Of a stretch of 64,000 nt of DNA, positions 54,675 to 63,905 are shown piece by piece. Origin of the DNA: Acidobacteria bacterium RIFCSPLOWO2_12_FULL_66_21 (GTDB lineage Bacteria > Acidobacteriota > Vicinamibacteria > Vicinamibacterales > 2-12-FULL-66-21); NCBI GenBank assembly GCA_001767455.1, contig MELC01000067.1, positions 34,721 through 98,720 of the forward strand, in the 5' to 3' direction. Positions within the stretch are counted from its first letter, which is position 1, and the number at the start of each line of letters is the position of its first letter. Under the pieces are notes generated by a model. The model did no database searches. It had not been told where the DNA came from and saw only the letters and a program-made list of their open reading frames with translations. A program made the position numbers and the translations under genes.

Positions 54675-56735
54675 TCACCGCAATGGCTTGGGCCGTCCGA
54701 TTTTGAGGAACACGGCGCCGTGACGCGGCACCGTCAAGGACACCTGATCGCGCATGCCGCCGAGATCCCTGTGCTGCCACAGATCGCGCACCGGCTGCGT
54801 CCCTGAGATGCCCAACTCCTTCCAGGTGACGGCAATCGTCATCGGTCCCGCTGCACGATTGAACAGCCCGACGGCCGTCGTCCCATCGGAAAGCGGACGC
54901 GCCCACACGTCCGTGCGTCCGTCGCCTCGCAGCCGTCCCGCCGCCTTGCCGAGCACGTCCTGGTTGACCGCCAGCACTTCCGGGTTGCCGAGCAGGTCGA
55001 TCGTGAACGTGTCGAGCTGCGACATGTCGGCGCCGATGAGGAGCGGCGCCGCCTGAAGGCTCCACAACGTGATGTGCGTGATCTGCTCGTTCTGGCTCAG
55101 GCCGGTGTCGCGCAGCCTGCTGCCCCAGCCGACCTTACCGACGACGAGCATGTCGGTGTCGTTCCAGTGTCCCGGTCCGGCGTGCTTTTCATGGCCGGTC
55201 TGCGCGAAGCCGATGCTGGACATGCTCGCCCACGTGTCGGTGATGTCGCCGGTCACGCGCCACAGGTTGCCGCCCACTTGGTCACCCCATTCCCAGACGT
55301 TCCCCCAGCCGTACTGGCACAGCGAATACACGACGTCGCGATCGAGTTTGTCGAGGACTCCACGCATCAGGATGTACGGCTTCTGCAGCAGCTCGAGCGG
55401 GCTGTTCGTGTTCGCCTGGACCGGGTAGCCGCACCAGTCGTACTTGAGATAATCGACGCCCCACTTCGCCCACGTGCGCGCATCCTGCTCTTCGTGCCCG
55501 TAACTTGCGGCGAGTCCCTGACAGGTGGTGTTGCCCGGACCCGAATAGATACCCGCCTTCAGGCCTTTGCTGTGGATGTAATCCACGAGTCCCTTCATGT
55601 CGGGGAATTTCTCGTTCGTGAGGATCTCGCCATTCGCGTCGCGGCCGGCGGCGGGATCGTTGCGGCCGTTCGGTCCTTTGCGCCAGCCGGCTTCCCACGC
55701 GTCGTCGATGTTGACGTAGGTGTAGCCCTGCGCGGCGAGGCCGCTCGACACGAGCGCGTCCGCCGCGGCGCGCACATGGTCGGCGGTGACGCTGCCGCCC
55801 CACACGTTCCACGAGTTCCACCCGAGCGGCGGCGTCAGCGCGAGCGCGTCGGGTCCGCCGACGATCGTGAGCTGTCCCGTGGCCTTGCCCTTTGGTCCCG
55901 TGACCGTCAGATCGACAACGGTCTTCCCCGCTGCCTTCAGCGATCCCCTGATGATGCCGGTCTTTGGATCGAGCGTCAGGCCGGCCGGAAGATTCTTCGC
56001 CGCATAGGTCAGCGGGCCTTCGCCGCTTGCCGGAATGAGAAACTGGAACCAGCGTCCAGGTGTCGCGCCGGTGATCCGCGGATAGTTGATCCGCGGTTCA
56101 ACGGTGCGGCTCGACGCGATCGTCGCGGGTTCGAGCGGCGGCGGGACGACTTCCGGTTTCTGATCGCCGGCTGCCATCGCGATCATCGCGCCGCCCCACG
56201 TGGCGGTGTCGTCGCGCGTCCCGTCGCCAGCGTCGCCGACCGCGAGAATGAGCTGCTTCGCTCCGGTGAGATCGACGGACACGAGCTTCGGCGCGTCGCC
56301 GCTCTTCATGACCCCCGACGTCCACGCCTGTTTTCCGTCCATCCACACGTCGAAGGTCACGCTGCCCTGACCTGACTTGCGCATATCGTCGATGCCGGCC
56401 ATCGACGCGAACCGCGTGGCGGCTCCCTTCAGGTCGATGATGAGGTCGGCGTTCACCAGCAGCGGCAACCCGTGCGCGTACTCGACGCCGCCGAGCGTGA
56501 GCTTCAACGGCTGCGGCTGCTGCCCTTGCGGCGGCCGCCCCGGGCGCCGCAGCGATCGCGGCGGGACCTTGAGGCTGTCAACCCACACAGCGTTTGGCGG
56601 CGCCTCGGCCGCCGAAAGCGCCTGCGCGTCCTGCGCGCGCGGGTGCACGGCCGTCGCCGGCGCTGCCAGGGCAACCGCCACGAATACCGCCGTCGTCAGC
56701 TCCTTGGTCATCTCAGGCCTCGTCAGTTGGATCAA
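54675..56735 (-). CDS. secreted GH27 alpha-galactosidase-like enzyme with N-terminal NPCBM-like domain
   Basis: TPPLGWNSWNVWGGSVTADHVRAAADALVSSGLAAQGYTYVNIDDAWEAGW, GVDYLKYDWCGY, GHWNDTDMLVVG. Confidence 0.9.
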   Translation of the reverse strand: MIQLTRPEMTKELTTAVFVAVALAAPATAVHPRAQDAQALSAAEAPPNAVWVDSLKVPPRSLRRPGRPPQGQQPQPLKLTLGGVEYAHGLPLLVNADLIIDLKGAATRFASMAGIDDMRKSGQGSVTFDVWMDGKQAWTSGVMKSGDAPKLVSVDLTGAKQLILAVGDAGDGTRDDTATWGGAMIAMAAGDQKPEVVPPPLEPATIASSRTVEPRINYPRITGATPGRWFQFLIPASGEGPLTYAAKNLPAGLTLDPKTGIIRGSLKAAGKTVVDLTVTGPKGKATGQLTIVGGPDALALTPPLGWNSWNVWGGSVTADHVRAAADALVSSGLAAQGYTYVNIDDAWEAGWRKGPNGRNDPAAGRDANGEILTNEKFPDMKGLVDYIHSKGLKAGIYSGPGNTTCQGLAASYGHEEQDARTWAKWGVDYLKYDWCGYPVQANTNSPLELLQKPYILMRGVLDKLDRDVVYSLCQYGWGNVWEWGDQVGGNLWRVTGDITDTWASMSSIGFAQTGHEKHAGPGHWNDTDMLVVGKVGWGSRLRDTGLSQNEQITHITLWSLQAAPLLIGADMSQLDTFTIDLLGNPEVLAVNQDVLGKAAGRLRGDGRTDVWARPLSDGTTAVGLFNRAAGPMTIAVTWKELGISGTQPVRDLWQHRDLGGMRDQVSLTVPRHGAVFLKIGRPKPLR

Positions 56736-56838
56736 CAGCCGCCGGCGCGCTCGACGCGGCGGCGCCGCTATTGTAGCTGACGATGGGACGCGGCGGGGAA
56801 CCCTGCTTACTCACCTCAGACAGACGTCGTCACGGACA

Positions 56839-57388
56839 TCACGCTTCGGTGCCGTAGGAGAACTGCATGCGCCGGACGGCGAGACCGGCGATCCACAGGA
56901 CGAACGCGGTCAGGAGCAGCAACCCGAGAATCGCTCCTGGACGCGAGGCGGGAGCGGCGGGCGCCGCCAGCAACCGGATCAGCGTCGGCGTATCGCCGTC
57001 CATCGGTGCAGGGACGGGACACAGGGACTGCAGGTAATAGAGGATGCTCATCCTCTGCAGGACGTGCGGAAAGATGCCGTTGGCTCCCTCCCAGGCGAGC
57101 GACACGGCCGCCGGGACAATGGGATTGCGGAGGTACACGCCGACCGCAATCGCCTCCCGCACTGGCGTGCTTCACGATGAAGCGCGTCACCGGACGAACC
57201 GCTCCCAGATCCACCTGCACGAACAGGGGCCAGTCGTCAGCGCACCACCGGTCGGCCTGACCTCCCGCCACGCTGGCGTTCACGGAGTTGCGAGCCGCCG
57301 AGGCCGTGGGCCACCGGCCGAAGGCGGCCCGCAAGTCACAGCCGAAGCGCCACTTCTCAGGCCAGTCGACGAGAGTCGGTGCGACCAT
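56839..57388 (-). pseudogene. chimeric remnant: discoidin-like fragment joined out of frame to the C-terminus of an ABC-2-type permease
   Basis: NASVAGGQADRWCADDWPLFVQVDLGAVRPVTRFIVKHASAGG in one frame; VSLAWEGANGIFPHVLQRMSILYYLQSLCPV...GAILGLLLLTAFVLWIAGLAVRRMQFSYGTEA in another. Confidence 0.5.
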
Positions 57389-57500
57389 GTGCGCAACTCC
57401 GTCCGAGGCTGACGAACTTGGAAGACCGGCTGGTCAACCCGGCTCATCTGGCGTAGGCTCTTGGCCATTCCGCTCCGGTCCCTGTGACTGAGAGGGCGGA

Positions 57501-57595
57501 GAGGTAAAGGGACCGCTCCCGGGAGGAGATCTTCAGGCCACTGTCCTGAGAATGTGGGGAGAAACTCGACGGTCGTAGCGACGTCTTGATCTATC
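57501..57595 (+). repeat. left copy of a >=95-bp direct repeat flanking the mobile region
   Basis: GAGGTAAAGGGACCGCTCCCGGGAGG...TAGCGACGTCTTGATCTATC identical to 63906-64000. Confidence 0.92.
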
Positions 57596-57612
57596 CGCCG
57601 CAGGCGGATTTA

Positions 57613-57685
57613 GTCCAACAGAGATTTGCAGCCGACGACGGCTGGTGCGATCATGAGCCGTCGCGGCTGAAATCTGACGTTAGAC
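57613..57685 (+). other. integron attC recombination site
   Basis: GTCCAAC (RYYYAAC) ... GTTAGAC (GTTRRRY) bounding AGATTT(G)CAGCCG(A)CGACGGCT / AGCCGTCGCGGCTGAAATCT with unpaired bases in one arm only. Confidence 0.75.
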
Positions 57686-57706
57686 AGCTCGAAAGAAAAA
57701 TATTCC

Positions 57707-58162
57707 GTGGAATGGAACCTTCGCTCGGCCTCGAAATCGGATCGCGATTTCCTATATATGCTTCATCGCACGACCATGCGCGAGGTGATCAAGAAAACAT
57801 GGGGCTGGGACGAAGCATGGCAGCTAACTGATTTCGACAGGCGTCTAGCTGCGTACGTCGTGTCGATCATCGAAGCCGAACATCGTGCGGCCGGTAGCCT
57901 CTGGCTCGAATGGAAACCGGATTCACTGTACATCCACGAAGTACAGGTCCTGCCGGAATTCCAGGGCAAAGGGCTTGGGACAGAAGTGGTGCAACACGTC
58001 ATCAAGCAGGGGGCTCACCGCCGACTTCCGGTCACGCTCTCGGTGGTCCCAGCCAATCCCAGGGCCAAGCGTCTCTATGAGCGGCTTGGGTTCGAGGTGA
58101 CCGGTGTCGAACCACCATTTATTCGCATGCGCCACAGCGCCTCAGTCAAAGGAGCTGTCTAA
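57707..58162 (+). CDS. GNAT-family N-acetyltransferase (integron cassette gene)
   Basis: LYIHEVQVLPEFQGKGLGTEVVQHVI and NPRAKRLYERLGFEVTGVEPPFIRM; the stop codon lies inside the downstream attC RYYYAAC. Confidence 0.87.
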   Translation: MEWNLRSASKSDRDFLYMLHRTTMREVIKKTWGWDEAWQLTDFDRRLAAYVVSIIEAEHRAAGSLWLEWKPDSLYIHEVQVLPEFQGKGLGTEVVQHVIKQGAHRRLPVTLSVVPANPRAKRLYERLGFEVTGVEPPFIRMRHSASVKGAV

Positions 58163-58213
58163 CGAATAAAGGATTCGTGTCGCGCGAAGCCGCGACACAA
58201 TCCTGGGTTGGAC
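58157..58213 (+). other. integron attC recombination site
   Basis: GTCTAAC ... GTTGGAC bounding AGGATT(C)GTGTCGCG / CGCGACACAATCCT with one unpaired base. Confidence 0.78.
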
Positions 58214-58460
58214 GAAATCCGGGCACGAGCGTTGCGATTGGGGTTCTTATCGCGTGTGAGCGAGTGAGACGGGTGCGGTGAGCCGTCGGGGTGGACGATC
58301 ACACGAGGCCAGTCGGTGCGGTGGGCGTGAATGTGAGCGGCGAGCTGGAGGTTCCCCGGCGTCAGGAACGTGAGGGCACGGGCGATCGGCGACACGACGC
58401 CACGCACGGCCGATCGGCGTGTTGAAAGAGGTGGCAGCGCGCGGCGTCAGCATGGCGTGC

Positions 58461-59558
58461 TCAGGGCGGCCGGCTCCACGACGGTCGGAGCACGGCGATG
58501 ACGATCAGCGTCCCCACGCGGCAGTGCGGACACTGCAGGAGGTCGCCGAGGGATGATGGGCGTGCGGGCTCGGGGACCGGCGGCGCGGCGATCACGGGGA
58601 GGGCCGTGAGCAGCGCCCGCGCGCGGGTGCGATCGGCGCGCTGCGCGGTGCTCCAGAGCCCGTAGTAGCGGACCTTGGCGCAGCCGCGTGGCAGGACGTG
58701 CTGGAGAAAGCGCTCGAGAAATTCCACGCCAGACAGCGTGACGTGGCGCGTCTCATGCGTCCGATTGTCCTGATAGCGAAACGTCACGTCGTCATCGGTC
58801 ATCTCCTCCAATCGGCTGTTCGCGATCGCGATGCGGAACACATACCGACCCAGATAGTCGAGGACTCGCTGACCGCGGCCGGCGTGCTGGGCGTGGACCA
58901 CCCACGGCGTCGTCCAGATCCCGGCCGGTCCCTGGTCGAGTAGCCCCGCGCGGCGAAGCCCGGCGCACACTTTCGCACGGAAGATGACCGACAACGCCTG
59001 TACGGGGACGAGGAACGCGGGGTTCTTCGGGGCGATCCACTGCGTGCCGTCGGACGAGAGGCCGCCCGCCGTCACGAGGAGATGGACGTGGGGATGATAG
59101 AGCATCGCGCGCGTCCAGGTGTGGAGGACGGCGAGGCAGCCAAGGCGCGCGCCGACGTAGCGCGGGTCGGCGGCCAGGCGTTGGAGGGCCGCGGCCGCGC
59201 TGCGCATCAGCACGCCGTAGACGAGGCGCTGGTGCGCGAACGCGAGCGCGCGCAACGGCTGGGGCAGCGTGAACGTGACCAGATAGTACGGGCACGGGAG
59301 GAGCTGTCCGCGCTGCGTTTCGAGCCAGCGCTCGGTGTGAGGGCCGTGACACGTCGGACAGTGCCGGTTGCCGCACGAGTGATAGCGAAAGACCTGGCGC
59401 TCACAGTGATCGCACTGCGTGAGCTGGCCGCCGAAGTACGCAGTCCGGCACGCTCCGAGATCCCGGAGGACTCGCGCCTGACTCGGGAGCAGACGGTTCC
59501 CGACGTGGGCGCGGTATGCCGCGCTGTGGAGGCGGATGATCTCCGCCACCGCGAGCAT
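58461..59558 (-). CDS. IS91-family (Y2/HUH) transposase
   Basis: Zinc-ribbon CDHCERQVFRYHSCGNRHCPTCHG, HPHVHLLVTAGGLS HUH motif, LGRYVFRIAIANSRL, DDDVTFRYQDNRTHETRHVTLSGVEFLERFLQHVLPRGCAKVRYYGLWS. Confidence 0.92.
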   Translation of the reverse strand: MLAVAEIIRLHSAAYRAHVGNRLLPSQARVLRDLGACRTAYFGGQLTQCDHCERQVFRYHSCGNRHCPTCHGPHTERWLETQRGQLLPCPYYLVTFTLPQPLRALAFAHQRLVYGVLMRSAAAALQRLAADPRYVGARLGCLAVLHTWTRAMLYHPHVHLLVTAGGLSSDGTQWIAPKNPAFLVPVQALSVIFRAKVCAGLRRAGLLDQGPAGIWTTPWVVHAQHAGRGQRVLDYLGRYVFRIAIANSRLEEMTDDDVTFRYQDNRTHETRHVTLSGVEFLERFLQHVLPRGCAKVRYYGLWSTAQRADRTRARALLTALPVIAAPPVPEPARPSSLGDLLQCPHCRVGTLIVIAVLRPSWSRPP

Positions 59559-59574
59559 GTCGGCCTCGACGGGC

Positions 59575-59745
59575 TCAGAGGCCGGACATCAGGTCGTTGA
59601 GCGGGTCGGTCAGCGTGGCCCGCACGGCCGAGGTCAGGTGCGTGTAGATCTGCGTGGTGCGCACGCTCCGGTGGCCGAGGATGTCCTGAATGACCCGCAG
59701 ACTCACCCCGGCTTCATGGAGGTGGGTGCCGTACGAATGCCGCCT
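59575..59745 (-). pseudogene. C-terminal fragment of the IS91-associated tyrosine integrase (other half at 63176-63882)
   Basis: Minus strand reads [55 protein letters not shown]-stop, including the catalytic Tyr. Confidence 0.88.
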
Positions 59746-59882
59746 ATGCCGCATCCGGCATAGGCGGCACTATGCCGCGTCCCGGACTATGCCGCGTCAT
59801 CCTGGAGAATTGGACGGGGACCACGTGATCGTGTGGCTCCGGAATAACGCTGGGAGCAAGTACGCGGCATAGTCCGACGCGC

Positions 59883-60884
59883 CTACAGCCCCTTGAGGAA
59901 CGCCAGCAGGCGATCATCGGGCCGGTAGCGACCCGGCGAGGGTGCGTTGGCCGGGGCAGTCTTGGCCAAGGCCTGTTCCTTGAGCACGAGGTTGGCATCG
60001 AGGTACATCTGTGTCGTTTCGATGGATTCGTGCCCCAGCCAGAGTGCGATGACGGATCGGTCGACTCCCGCTTGCAACAGTTCCATCGCCGCCGAATGTC
60101 GCAGTACATGCGGTGAAACCTGCTTCTGCGTGAGCGACGGACAGTGCCGTTGGGCCGCGGCGACATGTTTCCTCACCAGATACTGCACGCCATCCGCGCT
60201 GAGCTGGCTTCCTCGCACGTTTGGAAACACCATGTCGCCGCTGCCGCGCCCGGGCTCCTGCAACCACGTCTTGAGCGCCTGCGCGGCCTGCTTGGTGAGC
60301 GGCGTGCATCGCTCCTTGCGCCCTTTCCCGACGCAGCGTACATGCGCGCCGGTGCCGAGCGCGACATCCTCGCGGCGGAGACTGGTCATCTCCGACAGCC
60401 GCAAGCCCGTTTGCACCGCGACCAGGAGGAAGACGTGGTCGCGACGGCCCATCCACGTGTGTCGGTCAGGTGCCGCCAACACGGCGTTGATTTCCGGTCT
60501 CGTCGGGAAGCCCACCAGCTTCTTCTCGTACCGCTTGCTCGGCATCGCCAGCACGCGTTGGATGAGCCCAGACTGGGCGGGGTCTTCGAACGCCGCGTAG
60601 CGGAAGAACGACCGGATGGCGGTCAGACGCAGATTGCGGCTTCGGGCGCTATTTCCACGGCGTGTCTCCAGCCCGTCGAGGAATGCGCCGATCAACGCGG
60701 GATCCAGATCCGCGAGCGCCAGCGCGGACGGCGATTTGTGCAGCCGCTGGCCGGCAAACTGCAGCAGCAACCGAAACGTGTCCCGGTAGGACGCGATTGT
60801 ATGCGGACTGGCTTGGCGCTGCGCCGTCAGCCGTTGCGTAAAGAACCGCTCCAACAAGGTCGAGAAGCTAAGGTCAGTCTTCAT
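59883..60884 (-). CDS. tyrosine recombinase, third of the RIT trio
   Basis: TGLRLSEMTSLRREDV (Arg), SPHVLRHSAAMELLQAGVDRSVIALWLGHESIETTQMYLDAN. Confidence 0.92.
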   Translation of the reverse strand: MKTDLSFSTLLERFFTQRLTAQRQASPHTIASYRDTFRLLLQFAGQRLHKSPSALALADLDPALIGAFLDGLETRRGNSARSRNLRLTAIRSFFRYAAFEDPAQSGLIQRVLAMPSKRYEKKLVGFPTRPEINAVLAAPDRHTWMGRRDHVFLLVAVQTGLRLSEMTSLRREDVALGTGAHVRCVGKGRKERCTPLTKQAAQALKTWLQEPGRGSGDMVFPNVRGSQLSADGVQYLVRKHVAAAQRHCPSLTQKQVSPHVLRHSAAMELLQAGVDRSVIALWLGHESIETTQMYLDANLVLKEQALAKTAPANAPSPGRYRPDDRLLAFLKGL

Positions 60885-61812
60885 GTGTGAGCCCCCATCG
60901 TCGTTCCAGCCGGCTGGTGGCCAGTCGCATCAGCTCCGGATGCATCGACAAATACCAGTAGGTATCGGCGACATGCGCATGGCCGAGAAAGGTGGACAAC
61001 ACGGGCAATCGCCGTTCGATGTCTTCATGGGCGCGATACCACTGAATCAGTGTGTTGACGGCGAATCGATGCCGAAAATCATGAATCCGCGGACCCGTGT
61101 GGTCGGCGGGTCCGCGCAGGCCAATCCGACGCGACAGGTCGTAGAAGGTACGGTGCACCGCGGAGATCTCCAGACGGCGCCCATGATCGGTGAGGAGAAA
61201 GGCCGGTGATGGTGGGTGCGGCACCAATCGGTCCCGCCGTCCGGCATACGCGATGAAGACGTCCCGCGTGGACGCATGGAGCGGAATCAGCCGCGTCTTG
61301 TTGAATTTGGTCGTGCGGATCGTGAGCAGGCCTTCGTGAAGATCGACATCGCGGCGCTCCAAGGCGATCGCCTCGCTGATGCGGATCCCACTCACCACCA
61401 ACAACCCGAAGAGACAGTGGTACGTCCACGGGCGAAGGCCGTTAGTGGACGACAGCGTGTGCGTCGCCGCCAATAATTGCCGAATCTCCGCGTCGGTATA
61501 GAGGTACGGCCGGGCTCGTCGCGGTCGAAACGGGAGCAGACCGCCCGCCGGAATTTCGGTGCGCGGATCGGTCGCGCTCCAGTGGCGCGCGAATACGCGC
61601 ACGAATCCGAGGCGTTGCGCCCAATCGCTGGGTTGGTGATCCACCGGCTGCATCGCCCACGCCACCGCCAGCGCCGTGGTGATGAAGGGCGCGGCGTGCT
61701 GCTCCAAGAACGCCGCGAAATCTGTCAGGTCGGTGGCCATGTCGCGCAGCTTGAATCCCAAGCTACGACGGAGCGCGATGTACTCGTCCACGGCGTCTCG
61801 GAGCGGTTTCAT
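60874..61812 (-). CDS. tyrosine recombinase, second of the RIT trio
   Basis: VSGIRISEAIALERRDVDL, IHDFRHRFAVNTLIQWYRAHEDIERRLPVLSTFLGHAHVADTYWYLSMHPEL. Confidence 0.92.
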   Translation of the reverse strand: MKPLRDAVDEYIALRRSLGFKLRDMATDLTDFAAFLEQHAAPFITTALAVAWAMQPVDHQPSDWAQRLGFVRVFARHWSATDPRTEIPAGGLLPFRPRRARPYLYTDAEIRQLLAATHTLSSTNGLRPWTYHCLFGLLVVSGIRISEAIALERRDVDLHEGLLTIRTTKFNKTRLIPLHASTRDVFIAYAGRRDRLVPHPPSPAFLLTDHGRRLEISAVHRTFYDLSRRIGLRGPADHTGPRIHDFRHRFAVNTLIQWYRAHEDIERRLPVLSTFLGHAHVADTYWYLSMHPELMRLATSRLERRWGLTHED

Positions 61813-63062
61813 TGGTTACCTCCGGGCCACGAGAGAGCGATAGAACGAAGGGCGGCCAAGTCGACCTTCGCGTAGATGGCGGTGGTATCTGGATGCCGAT
61901 GCCGCAGCACGTCACCGATCTCGGGCAAGGAGGCTCCCTGCGTGAGCATCTGCGTGGCCAGACTGTGACGGAACAGGTGGGCGCCGCGGCAGGCCGACTC
62001 CACGCCTGCCGTCTCGAGAGCCCGGTCCACGAGGGAGCAGATCGCGATCGAGTTGGCGAATCCGTTCAACGGTGCCTTCGCCCGGATGAACACGCGGCGA
62101 CTGGCACACGCTGGGCGGGCGTGGCGAAGGTAGTCAGTCAACGCGGCACCGACGTCGACCGGTACGGGCATGTGTGCCACGCGCTTGCCTTTACCCCGGA
62201 CTGTGATCAGGCCCGCTTCCCAGTCGACGTCGTCCAGTGTCAACGCCACGACCTCGCCGGCGCGAAGCCCCAACCGTGCCAACAGCAGCAGGATGGTGTA
62301 GTTGCGTTTCCCGACGGCGGTGTCCCGATCGCAGGCGTCCAAGATCCGTTGGATCTGCGCGGCGGGAAGGAACTTCGGCACCGTCGAGAGCTTCCACGTG
62401 GCGATCGTCGGCACGCACGCCGCCAAGTTGGTGGCGATTGCGCCGCGATCGAGCAAGTGCCGGAGAAAGGAGCGGAGCGCCGTCACCACGGTCGAGGCGT
62501 GTTTCGTGGTAATGCGTTCCGCCTGGTGGCGGACGAACCCGGCGATGTCGCTGGCAGAGATCTGCTGGAGGTCTGGGGCACCAGTGGGAAAGCACTCCGC
62601 GAGAAACGCGGCCACGATGGGTGTGTAGTGGGTAATTGTCGCCTCGGCCAAGCTGCGTTCCTGCCGGAGGTAGTGCTGAAACTGCCGCAAGACGACCTGG
62701 GTGGCGGTGAGCGGCGCTGAAGGAGACTCCGTGTGGGAGCATCGAAGAATCCCCAACAGGCGAGACAGGGCCGCGGGATCGCCGCGGCGCAGCTTCCCGG
62801 CCTTTCGTCGGGAACGGACATATCGTTCCAGCGTCGACGAAGTGACCGCCGGGGCGGTGATGCGCTGGCGCTCCAACCACTGGCTGAAGTGCGCCAGCAT
62901 CCGGAGTTGCAACTGGCCCGACTGGGTCGCATACCCGTCGTCGTGCAAGCGTTGTGCGTAGGCCTGCAGGTGGGAAGCCAACGGGCCACGCGTGAGGACA
63001 TCGAGCGTCCTGGGATCAGTACGACGATTGAAAAAATGGTGAAGTGGGAGTGGGATGTCCAT
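61809..63062 (-). CDS. tyrosine recombinase, first of the RIT trio
   Basis: LGLRAGEVVALTLDDVDWEAGLITVRGKGKR, AHLFRHSLATQMLTQGASLPEIGDVLRHRHPDTTAIYAKVD; 4-bp overlap with the next gene. Confidence 0.92.
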   Translation of the reverse strand: MDIPLPLHHFFNRRTDPRTLDVLTRGPLASHLQAYAQRLHDDGYATQSGQLQLRMLAHFSQWLERQRITAPAVTSSTLERYVRSRRKAGKLRRGDPAALSRLLGILRCSHTESPSAPLTATQVVLRQFQHYLRQERSLAEATITHYTPIVAAFLAECFPTGAPDLQQISASDIAGFVRHQAERITTKHASTVVTALRSFLRHLLDRGAIATNLAACVPTIATWKLSTVPKFLPAAQIQRILDACDRDTAVGKRNYTILLLLARLGLRAGEVVALTLDDVDWEAGLITVRGKGKRVAHMPVPVDVGAALTDYLRHARPACASRRVFIRAKAPLNGFANSIAICSLVDRALETAGVESACRGAHLFRHSLATQMLTQGASLPEIGDVLRHRHPDTTAIYAKVDLAALRSIALSWPGGNQ

Positions 63063-63138
63063 ATCCCAGCATCGTGCCGGGACATCGTCCTTGACTATGC
63101 CGAGTCTTCACGATGAGACCCCTTGGCAACAGCACTTG

Positions 63139-63882
63139 TCAGGAATGACGCGGCATAGTCCGGGACTCGGCATAGTGGCGCAGCGTGTGCACGCTGGCGC
63201 GTTTGGCCATCCCGCTCCTCCGCCACGCGCGACGAAAGGCACTCTGGAGACTGCTGCGCGTGACGGGTCCGCGATGATGCGCCAGACTGTGCGGAAGACC
63301 GCGGCGTGTCGGGGCTGGGAAGAGCCACTCGCGCGACTGATGGGTGCGCCAATAGTCGCGCAGTCGCGGGAGGAGCGGCGCGGGCAGCGGCACATAGCGG
63401 TCGCGGCCGCCCTTGCCGTGAATGTGGAGCAGCATCCGGCCACTGTCGATATCGGCAATCTGGATGCGGGCGCCTTCGAGCAGACGCAGGCCACCGGCGT
63501 AGATCGTCGTCAAGCACTCGCGGTAGACGCGAATGCGCACCAGTCCGAGGATCTGCCGCACCTCGTCGCGGCTGAGCACGGTGGGCAACCGCGTCGACGG
63601 CGCGGGCCGCACGAAGCGGAGCGTCGGCCACGGCTGGTGCAGCGTCTGCTCGTACAGGAACCGGATCGCGCACAACGCGATGGTGGCAGTCGTGCGAGCG
63701 ACCTGCTTCTCGTTCGCCAAGTACAGGAAGTACTGGCGCAATTGCTCCTCGGTGAGCTGCGCCGGGCTGGTGTGGAAATGGTCGGCGAGTTGGCGGACGG
63801 CGGCGACATAGCACCCCTGGGTCCTTGCGGACAACCCCCGGAGTTGCATATCCTCCAGCATCCGTTGACGTAACGGCGTCAT
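63139..63882 (-). pseudogene. N-terminal fragment of the IS91-associated tyrosine integrase, interrupted at HTLRH (genuine coding to ~63176)
   Basis: MTPLRQRMLEDMQLRGLSARTQGCYVAAVRQL...GKGGRDRYVPLP...KRASVHTLRH then RIT-derived YAESRTMPRHS. Confidence 0.88.
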
Positions 63883-63905
63883 GCGGCCTCTCCTTCTGGG
63901 AGCGG

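Larger units (their letters stand above)
59742..63177 (-). mobile_element. RIT (recombinase-in-trio) element
   Basis: Three overlapping tyrosine recombinase genes bounded by a 33-bp inverted repeat CACTATGCCG(C/A)GTCCCGGACTATGCCGCGTCAT (59768-59800 and 63145-63177). Confidence 0.88.

Noticed and set aside
54675-56735. GH27 as beta-L-arabinopyranosidase, to fit the arabinose theme
   Set aside because: The retained NIDDAW motif is what is expected for an alpha-galactosidase; substrate cannot be assigned from sequence alone.
59883-63062. Prophage integrase cluster or integron IntI
   Set aside because: Three overlapping co-directional recombinases with shared inverted ends fit a RIT element; no phage structural genes are present and none looks like IntI (profile search needed to be certain).
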